Assembly (NCBI RefSeq): GCF_017874625.1 | Contig: NZ_JAGIKZ010000003.1 | Location: 143,574 to 207,573, forward strand | Length of the DNA stretch: 64,000 nt | Source of the DNA: Cytobacillus eiseniae | Lineage (GTDB): Bacteria > Bacillota > Bacilli > Bacillales > Cytobacillaceae | Direction of reading: 5' to 3' | Shown here: one piece after another, positions 27,607-35,786 of the stretch | Position numbering within the stretch: position 1 is the first letter of the stretch | How the letters are laid out: each line of letters begins with the position of its first letter | The notes under the pieces: model-generated | What the model was told of the DNA's origin: nothing | Database searches by the model: none | What the model saw: the letters and a program-made list of their open reading frames with translations, nothing else | Program-made: the position numbers and the translations under genes

Positions 27607-28920
27607 ATGAATGCAGTTTTATTAGCAGTTCTCATTATGCTTATATTAAGTCTTCTTCGTGTTAATGTTGTCATTTCATTGATTGTTGGTGCGATGGTAG
27701 GCGGCTTAACTGGCGGATTAGGGATGAATCGAACAATCGAGGTTTTTTCTAATGGGCTGGGAGGCAGTGCGGAAGTGGCATTAAGTTACGCTTTATTAGG
27801 TGGATTTGCCATTGCTATTTCCAAAACTGGGCTACCTAATTTACTTGTTGAATGGATTCTAAATAAGGTTGCAAAAAATGGAGAATCGAAGGGGAAGACA
27901 CTCTCTAAAGCACTAATTATCCTATTTATTCTAATTATGGCTTGTTTCTCACAAAATCTGATTCCCATTCATATCGCATTTATTCCCATTCTCATTCCAC
28001 CGCTGCTTATCGTCATGAATGAGCTCGAAATGGACAGGCGATTGATTGCTTCCGTTCTCACATTTGGCTTAACTGCTCCATATATTTTACTTCCAGTTGG
28101 CTTCGGTAAAATATTCCACGGGATTCTAGCAGATAATATGACAAGTAGTGGATTAGTTGTTGATGCGAGTGATATTCCAAGGGCTATGCTGATTCCAACA
28201 GCTGGGCTTGTCGTTGGGTTAGCTATTGCGATTTTTATTTCTTATCGAAAAAAGAGAAGCTATCAGCGAAATGAGCGTATTGAAATGGAAAAGGGTCAAT
28301 ACACGAAAGTTGGTGTACTCTTTGCATTCATTGCCATTGTAGCTGCACTTATCGTTCAAATTAAGCTGGATTCAATGATTTTTGGTGCAATAGCAGGGAT
28401 CTTCGTTATTTATGCAAGTGGCACTGTAAAATGGAAAGAAGCAGATCAGCTTTTGACAGATGGGATGAAAATGATGGCATTCATCGGGTTCGTAATGCTG
28501 GCAGCTTTCGGTTTCTCAGATGTATTAAAGGAAACAGGTGATGTAGAAGCACTTGTGGAGCAAGCGGCATTAATTATTGGTGGAAATAAAGCACTTGCCG
28601 CATTCCTTATGCTTGTTGTTGGCCTTTTAGTTACGATGGGAATTGGTTCTTCCTTTTCAACGATTCCAATCATTGCAACGATATTTGTTCCACTATGCCT
28701 TGAGCTTGGCTTTAGCCCACTTGCAACCATTTCACTTGTAGGAACGGCAGCCGCACTTGGCGATGCAGGTTCTCCAGCTTCTGATAGTACGTTAGGGCCA
28801 ACAGCAGGTCTCAATGTGGACGGCCAGCATAATCATATTTGGGATACATGTGTCCCAACATTTATACATTACAATATTCCACTCATCCTATTTGGATGGC
28901 TGGCCGCAATGATTTTATAA
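27607..28920 (+). CDS. yuiF: YuiF, ion-transporter superfamily permease (NhaC-like)
   Basis: 437 residues, about eleven membrane helices, of the ion transporter superfamily related to Na+/H+ antiporters and amino acid permeases. Conserved marks include NLIPIHIAFIPILIPPLL, ILLPVGFGKIFHGIL in the middle, and GIGSSFSTIPIIATIFVPL followed by LGDAGSPASDSTLGPTAGL at the end. Substrate is not shown by sequence. ATG follows GAGAGGATATCC. Same place as B. subtilis yuiF, after pepA. Confidence 0.88.
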   Translation: MNAVLLAVLIMLILSLLRVNVVISLIVGAMVGGLTGGLGMNRTIEVFSNGLGGSAEVALSYALLGGFAIAISKTGLPNLLVEWILNKVAKNGESKGKTLSKALIILFILIMACFSQNLIPIHIAFIPILIPPLLIVMNELEMDRRLIASVLTFGLTAPYILLPVGFGKIFHGILADNMTSSGLVVDASDIPRAMLIPTAGLVVGLAIAIFISYRKKRSYQRNERIEMEKGQYTKVGVLFAFIAIVAALIVQIKLDSMIFGAIAGIFVIYASGTVKWKEADQLLTDGMKMMAFIGFVMLAAFGFSDVLKETGDVEALVEQAALIIGGNKALAAFLMLVVGLLVTMGIGSSFSTIPIIATIFVPLCLELGFSPLATISLVGTAAALGDAGSPASDSTLGPTAGLNVDGQHNHIWDTCVPTFIHYNIPLILFGWLAAMIL

Positions 28921-28925
28921 ATAGA

Positions 28926-28960
28926 TGAGCAGCTACTTTTCATAGGAGCTGCTTTTTTTT
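28926..28960 (+). terminator. Terminator of yuiF
   Basis: GAGCAGCT / AGCTGCTT stem with a long T-run. Confidence 0.8.
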
Positions 28961-28999
28961 AGTAGGGTTCGAGAAGTACTTCAGTATGTGTAGAAATGC

Positions 29000-29521
29000 T
29001 TAAAAACTGAATAAGGAAGCAATGAGATTTTTTCTTTTCATTTTCTTTTTTGGTGTTTCTTGATCAATAAAATGTAAGTTCTCTGTAGGGATGTTTTGAT
29101 TCAATCCTTTCTGTCCCTCTTCTAGTTGGTTTATATGGGCGTGTAAGTTTTTGATTTCTTGTTGAATCTCTTCAATTTCCCTCCGATGCTGTAAAAGCTG
29201 ATAGGATACAACGTCATCAGCCTTCTGATTTAATCTTAGTTCAATATGATTTATTTTTTCCATTAGTCTGGCTGTGAGCTGATCATTCGCAGCTATCTTT
29301 GCTGCTCCTTTGCGGATTTTTCTCTTTTCTACCGTTACATCCTGTAGCAGGACCCCTGTGTTTAGTTGTTCTTTTACTTCTTTAAGCAATTGGATATCCT
29401 CATCTGTAAATGAATAATGTCCAAGCTCATTCCGTTCCATATGGAGCTCCAGCAGCTTCACCCAACGTTGGATTGTGCTTGATGAAACGCCTAGTAACTT
29501 GGCTACTGCACTTGTATTCAT
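29000..29521 (-). CDS. racA: Chromosome-anchoring protein RacA
   Basis: 173 residues: a MerR-like helix-turn-helix at the N-terminus (MNTSAVAKLLGVSSSTIQRW, then ERNELGHYSFTDEDI), a coiled coil (about 85-135) and a basic, hydrophobic tail (KKKMKRKNLIASLFSF). In B. subtilis RacA binds origin-proximal DNA and tethers it to the pole through DivIVA at the onset of sporulation. Length 173 versus 184 in B. subtilis. B. subtilis has racA elsewhere, so its place beside yuiF is a local rearrangement. Confidence 0.9.
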   Translation of the reverse strand: MNTSAVAKLLGVSSSTIQRWVKLLELHMERNELGHYSFTDEDIQLLKEVKEQLNTGVLLQDVTVEKRKIRKGAAKIAANDQLTARLMEKINHIELRLNQKADDVVSYQLLQHRREIEEIQQEIKNLHAHINQLEEGQKGLNQNIPTENLHFIDQETPKKKMKRKNLIASLFSF

Positions 29522-29693
29522 CCTGAATCCTCCTTAATTAAAAGCTAAGAGTGTATAACACCCTTAGCTAGCTTATTTAATGATTGGATTCTCCCTGGAA
29601 TTAAGGATTCCTTCCTGTCTGACAAAAGAAGTTTTGATTCGGCAAAGAAAGTGAATTTCCAACAAAGTTCTGAGTGTATAGCTAATTCAGTCA

Positions 29694-29854
29694 GTGCTTG
29701 TCGGGTCAGAACAGTCGCCTCCGCTTTTCTATTGTCTAGCTCCGGCTCCTTGCCCCTCGAGGTCACAAGCCAATCTGGCTAGAAGGTTAAAGGGCAACCT
29801 TCTATCCAGCTCGTCTTGTGCTTGTCGGGTCAAAACAGTCGCCTCCGCTTTTCT
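29694..29854. repeat. Pair of 37-bp direct repeats around a hairpin
   Basis: GTGCTTGTCGGGTCA followed by rAACAGTCGCCTCCGCTTTTCT occurs at 29694-29730 and again at 29818-29854, one mismatch apart. Between them lie CTAGCTCCGGCTCCTTGCCC and a perfect hairpin AGAAGGTT / AACCTTCT (about 29781-29803). This has the look of a dispersed Bacillus intergenic element. The rest of 29522-29850 shows nothing else. Confidence 0.75.
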
Positions 29855-29961
29855 TATTCAAAATGGAAGAAGTCTTTAAATACGATGGTTGCAAATCCGA
29901 GATAACTATGAATAGTGATATTTGTTGTAATGGGCATCATTGGATTGTATAAGTAAAACAT
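29854..29961 (-). CDS. Possible small protein of 35 aa
   Basis: ATG at 29961 is preceded by AAAGGAGAGAATCGGG, a strong and well-spaced ribosome site. The 35 residues (MFYLYNPMMPITTNITIHSY and a phenylalanine-rich end) are fairly hydrophobic. The stop codon touches the 37-bp repeat. It lies just after the terminator of the PHA-like cluster, on the same strand, and no separate promoter is evident, so it may depend on read-through. I do not recognise it. Confidence 0.45.
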   Translation of the reverse strand: MFYLYNPMMPITTNITIHSYLGFATIVFKDFFHFE

Positions 29962-29980
29962 CCCGATTCTCTCCTTTCTC

Positions 29981-30030
29981 AAAAAAAATGCTTTCCCCAT
30001 CTGATCCATGTAATTTCAGTAGGGGAAAGA
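29981..30030 (-). terminator. Terminator of the PHA synthase-like cluster
   Basis: On the minus strand CTTTCCCC / GGGGAAAG stem, roughly 23-base loop, then GCATTTTTTTT; 22 bases after the phaC-like stop. Confidence 0.75.
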
Positions 30031-30052
30031 AAAGTCAACCATTATCGTCATT

Positions 30053-31069
30053 CTATAAAATCGGATTGGAGCGGATGGAAAGCCAATTAGTAAGATAGCT
30101 AGGAGCCTTGCCGTCTTTTGCTAGGCTGCCATGCCCACCTTTAAGCATATGGAAGGTTTTATCAATGCTTGAAACATGATCGGTTATAGGAAGGATTTGT
30201 TCCTTAGGGACTAGACGATCATAGGTAGCACCTACAGCTAGTAAATTGGCATGAATATTATCCAGTTTTGCTTGTTTGTTTCCAATGATTAATTGCCCTT
30301 TGATTAGTTTATTATCTTTTCCGAGGTCATTCATCATTTGCTTCAAGGTTGCCGCAGGGAATGGAATATGGCTCTTCGCCCAATGGTTGTAGCGTCGCCA
30401 TTTCAAGTTTTTTTCCTCATCGTCTGCATGACTTAATAATGATAAATAATGAGAATAGTAAATGGGAGCAGATACTAGACGAATTCCGCTCTTCATCGAG
30501 CGAGCGGGTATGAGGCCCCATGCATCAAGTAATGGTTCAAGATGGATTTCACCTTCCCGGAGGAGATCGATTCCATTCTCCAATACAGAGAATGTAGAAA
30601 AGTCAACAGGTGCAACGGAAAGGATGAGATTCTTTATTGGCTCTTCTGCAATGGATGCGTAGATAGCTGCAAAGGTGCCCCCCATACAAAAGCCAAGGAG
30701 TGAGATTTCCTCTGCTTTAGAATGGAGCAAAGCTCTTTGTACCCCTTTTTTTATATAACGTAGGATATAATCATCCATCGTTAGATCTTTGTCTTCATAG
30801 CTTGGAATTCCAAAGTCTAGAAGGTATACATCATAGCCACTATTGGTTAATGCTTCAATTAGGCTATATTTTGGACCGAGATCAAGAATAAATGGCTGAT
30901 TAATGAGTGAATAAATCATAAAGATCGGGATATTGTATTTCTTTTCCTTTGGAGGATAATGCCATAAGGTTGCCTTGTTTTTCTTCCATACTGGATTACG
31001 AGGTGTCATTCCAACCATAGGATCCTCGGTAGTAGTAATTGCCTTTAGAAAGCCAGTCCATTTATTCAT
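30053..31069 (-). CDS. phaC: Divergent polyhydroxyalkanoate synthase (PhaC, class III/IV-like)
   Basis: 338 residues of the PhaC alpha/beta-hydrolase family. The modified lipase box is GFCMGG with nucleophile C128, the catalytic aspartate is in ATYDRLV (D284) and the histidine in GGHGS (H313). Upstream blocks such as VWKKNKATLW, YSLINQPFILDLGP and VYLLDFGIPS match class IV synthases of Bacillus, but overall it is clearly divergent and shorter than the usual 360 residues. PhaC polymerises 3-hydroxyacyl-CoA into storage granules. It begins one base after the preceding gene's stop, so it is coupled to it. Confidence 0.85.
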   Translation of the reverse strand: MNKWTGFLKAITTTEDPMVGMTPRNPVWKKNKATLWHYPPKEKKYNIPIFMIYSLINQPFILDLGPKYSLIEALTNSGYDVYLLDFGIPSYEDKDLTMDDYILRYIKKGVQRALLHSKAEEISLLGFCMGGTFAAIYASIAEEPIKNLILSVAPVDFSTFSVLENGIDLLREGEIHLEPLLDAWGLIPARSMKSGIRLVSAPIYYSHYLSLLSHADDEEKNLKWRRYNHWAKSHIPFPAATLKQMMNDLGKDNKLIKGQLIIGNKQAKLDNIHANLLAVGATYDRLVPKEQILPITDHVSSIDKTFHMLKGGHGSLAKDGKAPSYLTNWLSIRSNPIL

Positions 31070-31070
31070 T

Positions 31071-31430
31071 TTAATTTTCTCCAGTTCTATATGAAGAGGC
31101 CGTTATTGTGTCTTTTAAATCATCAATCGAATGATTTAAATGGATGACTCGTTCTTCTAATAAATCAAGTTTTTCTTCTGCCTGGATAAATCGTTTCGTT
31201 GTATTAGTGACATCGTTTTTTGTTGGGAAATTGAAGGGAATGGATAGGGATTCAACTGTTTGCTGTAGTCTCTTAATTGTGGAAGCGAAAATTTGTGATT
31301 GGTTATTTACAGATCTCAGGACTCTAGGTTGATTCATCAATCCTAAAATCGATTCATTTAATTCGTATTCTACTTTCGTACCTAAATTTTTAACTACATT
31401 CAGAATTCCTTCTGTGTGATTTGTCATCAT
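31071..31430 (-). CDS. Small coiled-coil protein, possible PhaR/PhaP-like partner
   Basis: 119 residues, all helical, with heptad-like segments (ANNQSQIF-type polar stretch, TIKRLQQTVESLS, TKRFIQAEEKLDLLEERVIHL). No membrane segment or enzyme motif. Class IV synthases need the PhaR subunit, a small helical protein encoded beside phaC, and phasins (PhaP) have similar character. The place between the SDR gene and phaC supports one of these roles; sequence likeness is too weak to choose. Start at an ATG about nine bases after AAAGGAGA; an upstream GTG overlaps that site. Confidence 0.65.
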   Translation of the reverse strand: MMTNHTEGILNVVKNLGTKVEYELNESILGLMNQPRVLRSVNNQSQIFASTIKRLQQTVESLSIPFNFPTKNDVTNTTKRFIQAEEKLDLLEERVIHLNHSIDDLKDTITASSYRTGEN

Positions 31431-31452
31431 ATTGTACACTCTCCTTTCTAAA

Positions 31453-32226
31453 TTAAATCGATGAAATTAATCCACCATCAATAATGAGTACTTGTCCTGT
31501 CATATAGTCAGATGCTCTTGAGGCAAGGAATAGGGCTGCGCCTTTTAGGTCGTCATCCGTTCCAAAGCGGCCAGCAGGAATTCTACTCAAGATGATCTGA
31601 TTCGTGCGCTCGAAGGCTGTTGTTATTTTACTAGGAAAGAAGCCAGGAGCGATTGCATTTACTTGTATATGGTGTGCAGCAAGCTTAATTGCAAGATCTT
31701 TTGTTAATGAATTAACAGCACCTTTGCTAGTGTTATAGGCAATGGCGTCTAAAAATGCTGGATTTGTGCCTTTTATACCTGTTACTGAAGAAATATTAAT
31801 GATCTTTCCGCTGCCTTGCTTTGCCATGATTTTTCCAGCAGCCTGTGAAAATAAGAACATGCCTTTTAGATTTACGTTCATTACCTTATCCCATTTATCT
31901 TCTGGCAAGTCCAATGTAGGAGCAATCCAAGAGGTTCCACTATTATTGATAAGGATATCGATTGTGCCAAATTGCTGAACAGTTTTATCAATGACTTGTT
32001 GAATATCCTCTTGATTCGTTACATCACATCGTATGGCCATTGCCTTTACCCCATTTTCGTTTAGCTGCTTACAAAAAGTTTCGCATGCTTCAAGATTTCT
32101 AGAGCACACGACAATATTTGCTCCTGCTTCAGCAAGTGCGATGGCCATTTGCGCACCGAGGCCTTTGCCTCCCCCAGTTATGATCGCTGTTTTGTTTTTT
32201 AAGCTAAATAGTTCCTTTATATCCAA
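31453..32226 (-). CDS. Short-chain dehydrogenase, PhaB- or KduD-like
   Basis: 257 residues, classical SDR: TGGGKGLGAQMA (cofactor loop), NNSG, ISSVTG with the catalytic serine, and YNTSKGAVNS with the tyrosine and lysine. In PHA clusters the SDR is usually acetoacetyl-CoA reductase (PhaB), making (R)-3-hydroxybutyryl-CoA for PhaC. This one is equally close in appearance to KduD/gluconate 5-dehydrogenase-type SDRs, so the substrate is inferred from context only. TTG start after GGGGGGATAATCA; first gene of the three. Confidence 0.8.
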   Translation of the reverse strand: MDIKELFSLKNKTAIITGGGKGLGAQMAIALAEAGANIVVCSRNLEACETFCKQLNENGVKAMAIRCDVTNQEDIQQVIDKTVQQFGTIDILINNSGTSWIAPTLDLPEDKWDKVMNVNLKGMFLFSQAAGKIMAKQGSGKIINISSVTGIKGTNPAFLDAIAYNTSKGAVNSLTKDLAIKLAAHHIQVNAIAPGFFPSKITTAFERTNQIILSRIPAGRFGTDDDLKGAALFLASRASDYMTGQVLIIDGGLISSI

Positions 32227-32362
32227 TGATTATCCCCCCTTGTGATCATAAATAACTTCTGTATATTATAGACAAGCTCTAAGGAAAGGGTGCAAAAAAT
32301 GAATCGTTTGCCTGTAAGGATTGTCAATCTATTTTGCTATTTTTTATAAAGGGGAAATTAAG

Positions 32363-32391
32363 TTGATTATTTCAAATCTACTTATTATACT
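32363..32391 (+). promoter_or_regulatory. SigA-type promoter of ald
   Basis: TTGATT, 17-base spacer, TATACT, 48 bases before the ald start codon. Confidence 0.6.
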
Positions 32392-32439
32392 TAAGTTAGT
32401 TTTTGATATAAAAATGGTGAGTAGGAAAGGGGAATAGCA

Positions 32440-33570
32440 ATGATTATCGGAGTACCTAAGGAAATAAAAAACAATGAGAATCGTGTGGCAGCAACACCTG
32501 CTAGTGTCTATACTTTAGTAAAAGCTGGTCATCAGGTTTTAGTTGAAACAAATGCAGGTCTTGGAAGCGGTTTCACAAATGAAGACTATAAAGAAGTGGG
32601 AGCAGAAATTGTTACTTCTGCAAAAGATGCATGGGCAGCAGAAATGGTTATGAAGGTGAAAGAGCCATTAGCATCTGAATATACATATTTCCGAGAAGGG
32701 CTAATATTATTTACATACCTACACTTAGCTGCTGAGCCAGAATTAGCGAAGGCACTAATCGAGAAAGGCGTTATCGCGATTGCTTATGAAACAGTTGAAG
32801 TCAACCGCACATTGCCTTTATTAACACCTATGAGTGAAGTTGCGGGACGTATGGCAACTCAAATTGGTGCACAGTTCCTACAAAAAACAAATGGTGGAAA
32901 AGGCATTCTGCTTGCTGGTGTTCCTGGCGTTTCTCGCGGAAAAGTAACGATTGTTGGCGGTGGAGTAGTCGGAATTAATGCAGCAAAAATGGCTATTGGA
33001 TTAGGTGCTCAAGTGACAATTATTGACTTAAGCCCTGAGCGTCTTCGCCAGCTTGATGATATATTTGGAAATAGCATTCAAACATTAATGTCGAATCCAT
33101 TTAATATTGCTGAAGCGGTAAAAGATAGTGATCTTGTTGTTGGGGCAGTGCTTATTCCTGGAGCAAAGGCACCAAAGCTTGTATCTGAAGAAATGGTTAA
33201 GACGATGTCCCCAGGATCAGTTGTTATTGATGTTGCAGTTGACCAAGGTGGTATTTTTGAAACGGTTGATCATATTACTACACATGATAATCCAACATAT
33301 GAAAAGCATGGAGTTGTACACTATGCTGTTGCAAACATGCCTGGTGCAGTGCCAAGAACATCAACGATTGCTTTAACAAATGTAACAATCCCTTATGCAT
33401 TACAAATTGCAAACAAAGGGGTTAAGCGTGCAATTGATGAAAACCCTGCATTAAAGCTTGGTGTGAATGTAGTGAACGGAAGCATTACATATGAAGCAGT
33501 AGCAAGAGATCTTGGTTACGACTATGTAACAGTCGAACTAGCATTTGATAATGCAGCTGCATTAAATTAA
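32440..33570 (+). CDS. ald: Alanine dehydrogenase
   Basis: 376 residues; interconverts L-alanine and pyruvate plus ammonium with NAD. It starts [20 protein letters not shown], has the substrate lysine and histidine regions ([15 protein letters not shown]), the NAD loop [17 protein letters not shown] (about 169-185), and DVAVDQGG followed by [11 protein letters not shown] near the end. In Bacillus, Ald serves alanine use and is required for normal sporulation. Own promoter and terminator. Confidence 0.98.
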   Translation: MIIGVPKEIKNNENRVAATPASVYTLVKAGHQVLVETNAGLGSGFTNEDYKEVGAEIVTSAKDAWAAEMVMKVKEPLASEYTYFREGLILFTYLHLAAEPELAKALIEKGVIAIAYETVEVNRTLPLLTPMSEVAGRMATQIGAQFLQKTNGGKGILLAGVPGVSRGKVTIVGGGVVGINAAKMAIGLGAQVTIIDLSPERLRQLDDIFGNSIQTLMSNPFNIAEAVKDSDLVVGAVLIPGAKAPKLVSEEMVKTMSPGSVVIDVAVDQGGIFETVDHITTHDNPTYEKHGVVHYAVANMPGAVPRTSTIALTNVTIPYALQIANKGVKRAIDENPALKLGVNVVNGSITYEAVARDLGYDYVTVELAFDNAAALN

Positions 33571-33580
33571 GTTAAATTTT

Positions 33581-33613
33581 CACCCCTTTGACATTGATCA
33601 AAGGGGTTTTTTA
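33581..33613 (+). terminator. Terminator of ald
   Basis: CCCCTTTGA / TCAAAGGGG stem followed by TTTTTT. Confidence 0.92.
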
Positions 33614-33818
33614 TTATGAATTTTATCGTTAGAAATTATTTAGCTCTAGTGCCTTCGGTGTTGTATTTCTCCTCCACAAGATTAGGAGAAGCCTGTCTTC
33701 TACATAAGAATAGATTCGTCCGTAAATAACCTCTTAACGCAAAGGACAAACGCCCACTCCATATTCGTTAAATTTGCATATGAAATAGTGTAGGCATAAA
33801 AATTAGGAGGTTACCCGT

Positions 33819-34040
33819 ATGTACAATATGAGAAGGAGTCCATATCCAGGGGATTCACGATTCTTTTTTGCTGGTCCTTTAGTCGGTGGGTTATTTGGGG
33901 GCTTAATAGGTGGCTTTGCTGGTGCGGCAATTGCAAGACCCCGTCCATTTTACGGACCACCAAGACCGTTCTATGGACCAGGGCCATTCTACGGACCATT
34001 CCCGCCATATGGCTATGGTTTTGGATACCCTGTTTTTTAA
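33819..34040 (+). CDS. Small Gly/Pro/Phe/Tyr-rich protein (73 aa)
   Basis: ATG follows TTAGGAGGTTACCCGT. An N-terminal polar part is followed by a glycine-rich hydrophobic segment (GPLVGGLFGGLIGGFAGAA) and a tail of short repeats around RPFYGPP / PFYGPG ending GYGFGYPVF. The composition resembles spore coat or other surface-associated glycine/tyrosine-rich proteins. I do not recognise a specific family. Single gene with its own terminator. Confidence 0.75.
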   Translation: MYNMRRSPYPGDSRFFFAGPLVGGLFGGLIGGFAGAAIARPRPFYGPPRPFYGPGPFYGPFPPYGYGFGYPVF

Positions 34041-34103
34041 GAACTATGTAGTGAAAAAAATGGATCATGAAGCTTAATAAATACAATTCGATGAGTAAGC
34101 TAT

Positions 34104-34134
34104 AACGACTCGGTTAAGCGGGTCGTTTCTTTCT
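34104..34134 (+). terminator. Terminator of the Gly/Pro-rich protein gene
   Basis: ACGACTCG / CGGGTCGT hairpin and T-rich tail, between converging genes. Confidence 0.7.
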
Positions 34135-34151
34135 TATTGCTATTTCTAAAA

Positions 34152-34619
34152 TTAAGAGGGGAAATATTCCAGAGGCTCTGTACTATGTACATATCCATTT
34201 CTCTGATAATATGGAACGCTATCCTCGCTTGGCCAAACAATAATAAATTCATACTTCTCTTCTTTTGCCCACTCATTAATTGTTGCGAGCAACTTACTTC
34301 CGATTCCCTTATTCCTGTATGGTTTAACGGTATATACATTTGTCATATAAGCAAATGGATAGGTCGTTCTCCCAGGACGTGGAACCTTTTGAATTAATTC
34401 GATATAGATATTAGCTATTATTTCTCCATTCTTCTCTGCAACCCATATAAACCATTGCCCATTATTCATTGCATTCAATAAAAAGGATTGGCATTCCTTT
34501 TCAAAAGCAGCAAATGAAGTTTTCTCGATTTTTCCAGATTTATCATACTCGATTGTAAAATCCCATCTCATTTGAATTAATTGTTTTATATCTTTTTCTT
34601 TTGCAAGTCGGATATCCAA
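34152..34619 (-). CDS. GNAT-family N-acetyltransferase
   Basis: 155 residues from a TTG at 34619, chosen because AGAGGAG precedes it; an ATG 21 codons upstream has no site. The GNAT fold is shown by LDIRLAKEKDIKQLIQMRW at the start, the acetyl-CoA loop VKPYRNKGIGSKLLATINEWA (R/Q-x-x-G-x-G/A type) and VWPSEDSVPYYQRNGY near the end. Substrate unknown. Confidence 0.85.
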   Translation of the reverse strand: MDIRLAKEKDIKQLIQMRWDFTIEYDKSGKIEKTSFAAFEKECQSFLLNAMNNGQWFIWVAEKNGEIIANIYIELIQKVPRPGRTTYPFAYMTNVYTVKPYRNKGIGSKLLATINEWAKEEKYEFIIVWPSEDSVPYYQRNGYVHSTEPLEYFPS

Positions 34620-34740
34620 CGATATAGCTCCTCTCAATCGATAAGTACGTTCGTTTTGTATTTTTAACACTTTTCTCTTCAAATTATAAAGAATATTCTG
34701 TTATAGTTAAAGGAAATACAATAGAAAAGGGGATTTATGC

Positions 34741-35130
34741 TTGAACATGAATATTGAAAATACGCTTATCCAAGCACTGGGGATTGAAATTATTACGCTT
34801 GAGAAGGGAAAGGTTGTTGCAACAATGCCTGTTGATGAACGGACAAGGCAGCCCTTTGGCTTGCTTCATGGAGGGGCATCTGTTGCATTAGCAGAAACGG
34901 TCGCTAGTATCGGTGCATTTGAGCTAGTTGATCAAGCGACTGAAGTCGTAGTAGGCTTAGAAATTAATGCGAATCATATAAGGGCGAAGAAAGATGGAGT
35001 GGTGACTGCAATAGGTACAGTGCTTCATCAAGGAAGAACAACGATGGTATGGGATATTAAGCTTGTTGATGAACAAGATAAGCTGATTTGTGTGTCAAGA
35101 TGTACGATGGCGGTAATTAAGAGGAAATAA
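34741..35130 (+). CDS. yuxO: Hotdog-fold thioesterase (PaaI family, YuxO-like)
   Basis: 129 residues, PaaI/MenI type: RQPFGLLHGGASVALAETVAS contains the HGG motif and the catalytic glutamate, followed by VVGLEINANHIR. B. subtilis yuxO lies next to the mrp operon, as here; related enzymes hydrolyse 1,4-dihydroxy-2-naphthoyl-CoA in menaquinone synthesis or phenylacetyl-type CoA esters. TTG start eight bases after AAAGGGGAT. Confidence 0.88.
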   Translation: MNMNIENTLIQALGIEIITLEKGKVVATMPVDERTRQPFGLLHGGASVALAETVASIGAFELVDQATEVVVGLEINANHIRAKKDGVVTAIGTVLHQGRTTMVWDIKLVDEQDKLICVSRCTMAVIKRK

Positions 35131-35132
35131 AG

Positions 35133-35164
35133 AAAAGGACTGATCCATCGTGATCAGTCCTTTC
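35133..35164. terminator. Bidirectional terminator between yuxO and mrpG
   Basis: AAAGGACTGATC / GATCAGTCCTTT stem with T-runs in both directions; ends both the yuxO and the mrp transcripts. Confidence 0.9.
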
Positions 35165-35167
35165 TGT

Positions 35168-35524
35168 TTATTTCTGCTTGCTTTTCTTTCTCTTCAAGTC
35201 ATCCTGTACACTATTGCTCCAAAGCTTGACACCTGAGTTGTATGCTGCACGACTAATCAAGTGACCAGCTACTGGTGAGGTAACAAAGATAAAGACAATA
35301 CCGAGAATGACACGAGAGTTAAAATGGCCTTCTTCCACATAAAAATAGAGGAAGGTACCGAGTAAAACAGATAGGACACCTAATGTTGCAGCTTTTGATG
35401 CGGCATGATTCCTTGTATATACGTCAGGTAGACGAAGGACGCCGAATGCAGCAACAAGGCTGAGGAATCCGCCAATAAGGATGAATAGGACGATAAGAAT
35501 TCTAATAATCTCGATCACGTTCAA
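35168..35524 (-). CDS. mrpG: Na+/H+ antiporter subunit MrpG
   Basis: 118 residues, three membrane helices, with LRLPDVYTRNHAASKAATLGV of the MnhG/PhaG family. Last subunit of the seven-gene antiporter. Its start (TTG at 35524 or 35530) lies inside the end of mrpF, so translation is coupled; I prefer 35524, six bases after AAGGGG. C-terminal tail is lysine-rich and cytoplasmic. Confidence 0.95.
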   Translation of the reverse strand: MNVIEIIRILIVLFILIGGFLSLVAAFGVLRLPDVYTRNHAASKAATLGVLSVLLGTFLYFYVEEGHFNSRVILGIVFIFVTSPVAGHLISRAAYNSGVKLWSNSVQDDLKRKKSKQK

Positions 35525-35786
35525 GAACAACCCCTTTTTCCAAATATTTGGAGAAGGCTACTGTCCCAATGAAAGAAAGAATCCCTATGAGCAAAATAAC
35601 CTCTAGAAACGCACTCGTATTTAAGAAAATGGCTGTAAGCGCTACAATAGCTACAAGATTAATTCCAATCGCATCTAACGCAACAATTCGATCAGGGACT
35701 GAAGGCCCTTTAAGCACTCGATATAATAAACCGAGAATGGCGACCGACATGCATAGGATAGCAATCTTAACTGCTAATAGAATCAT
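35502..35786 (-). CDS. mrpF: Na+/H+ antiporter subunit MrpF
   Basis: 94 residues with three membrane helices and the family block VLKGPSVPDRIVALDAIGIN. MrpF of B. subtilis also takes part in bile salt (cholate) efflux. Starts on the last base of mrpE and overlaps mrpG. Confidence 0.96.
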   Translation of the reverse strand: MILLAVKIAILCMSVAILGLLYRVLKGPSVPDRIVALDAIGINLVAIVALTAIFLNTSAFLEVILLIGILSFIGTVAFSKYLEKGVVLERDRDY

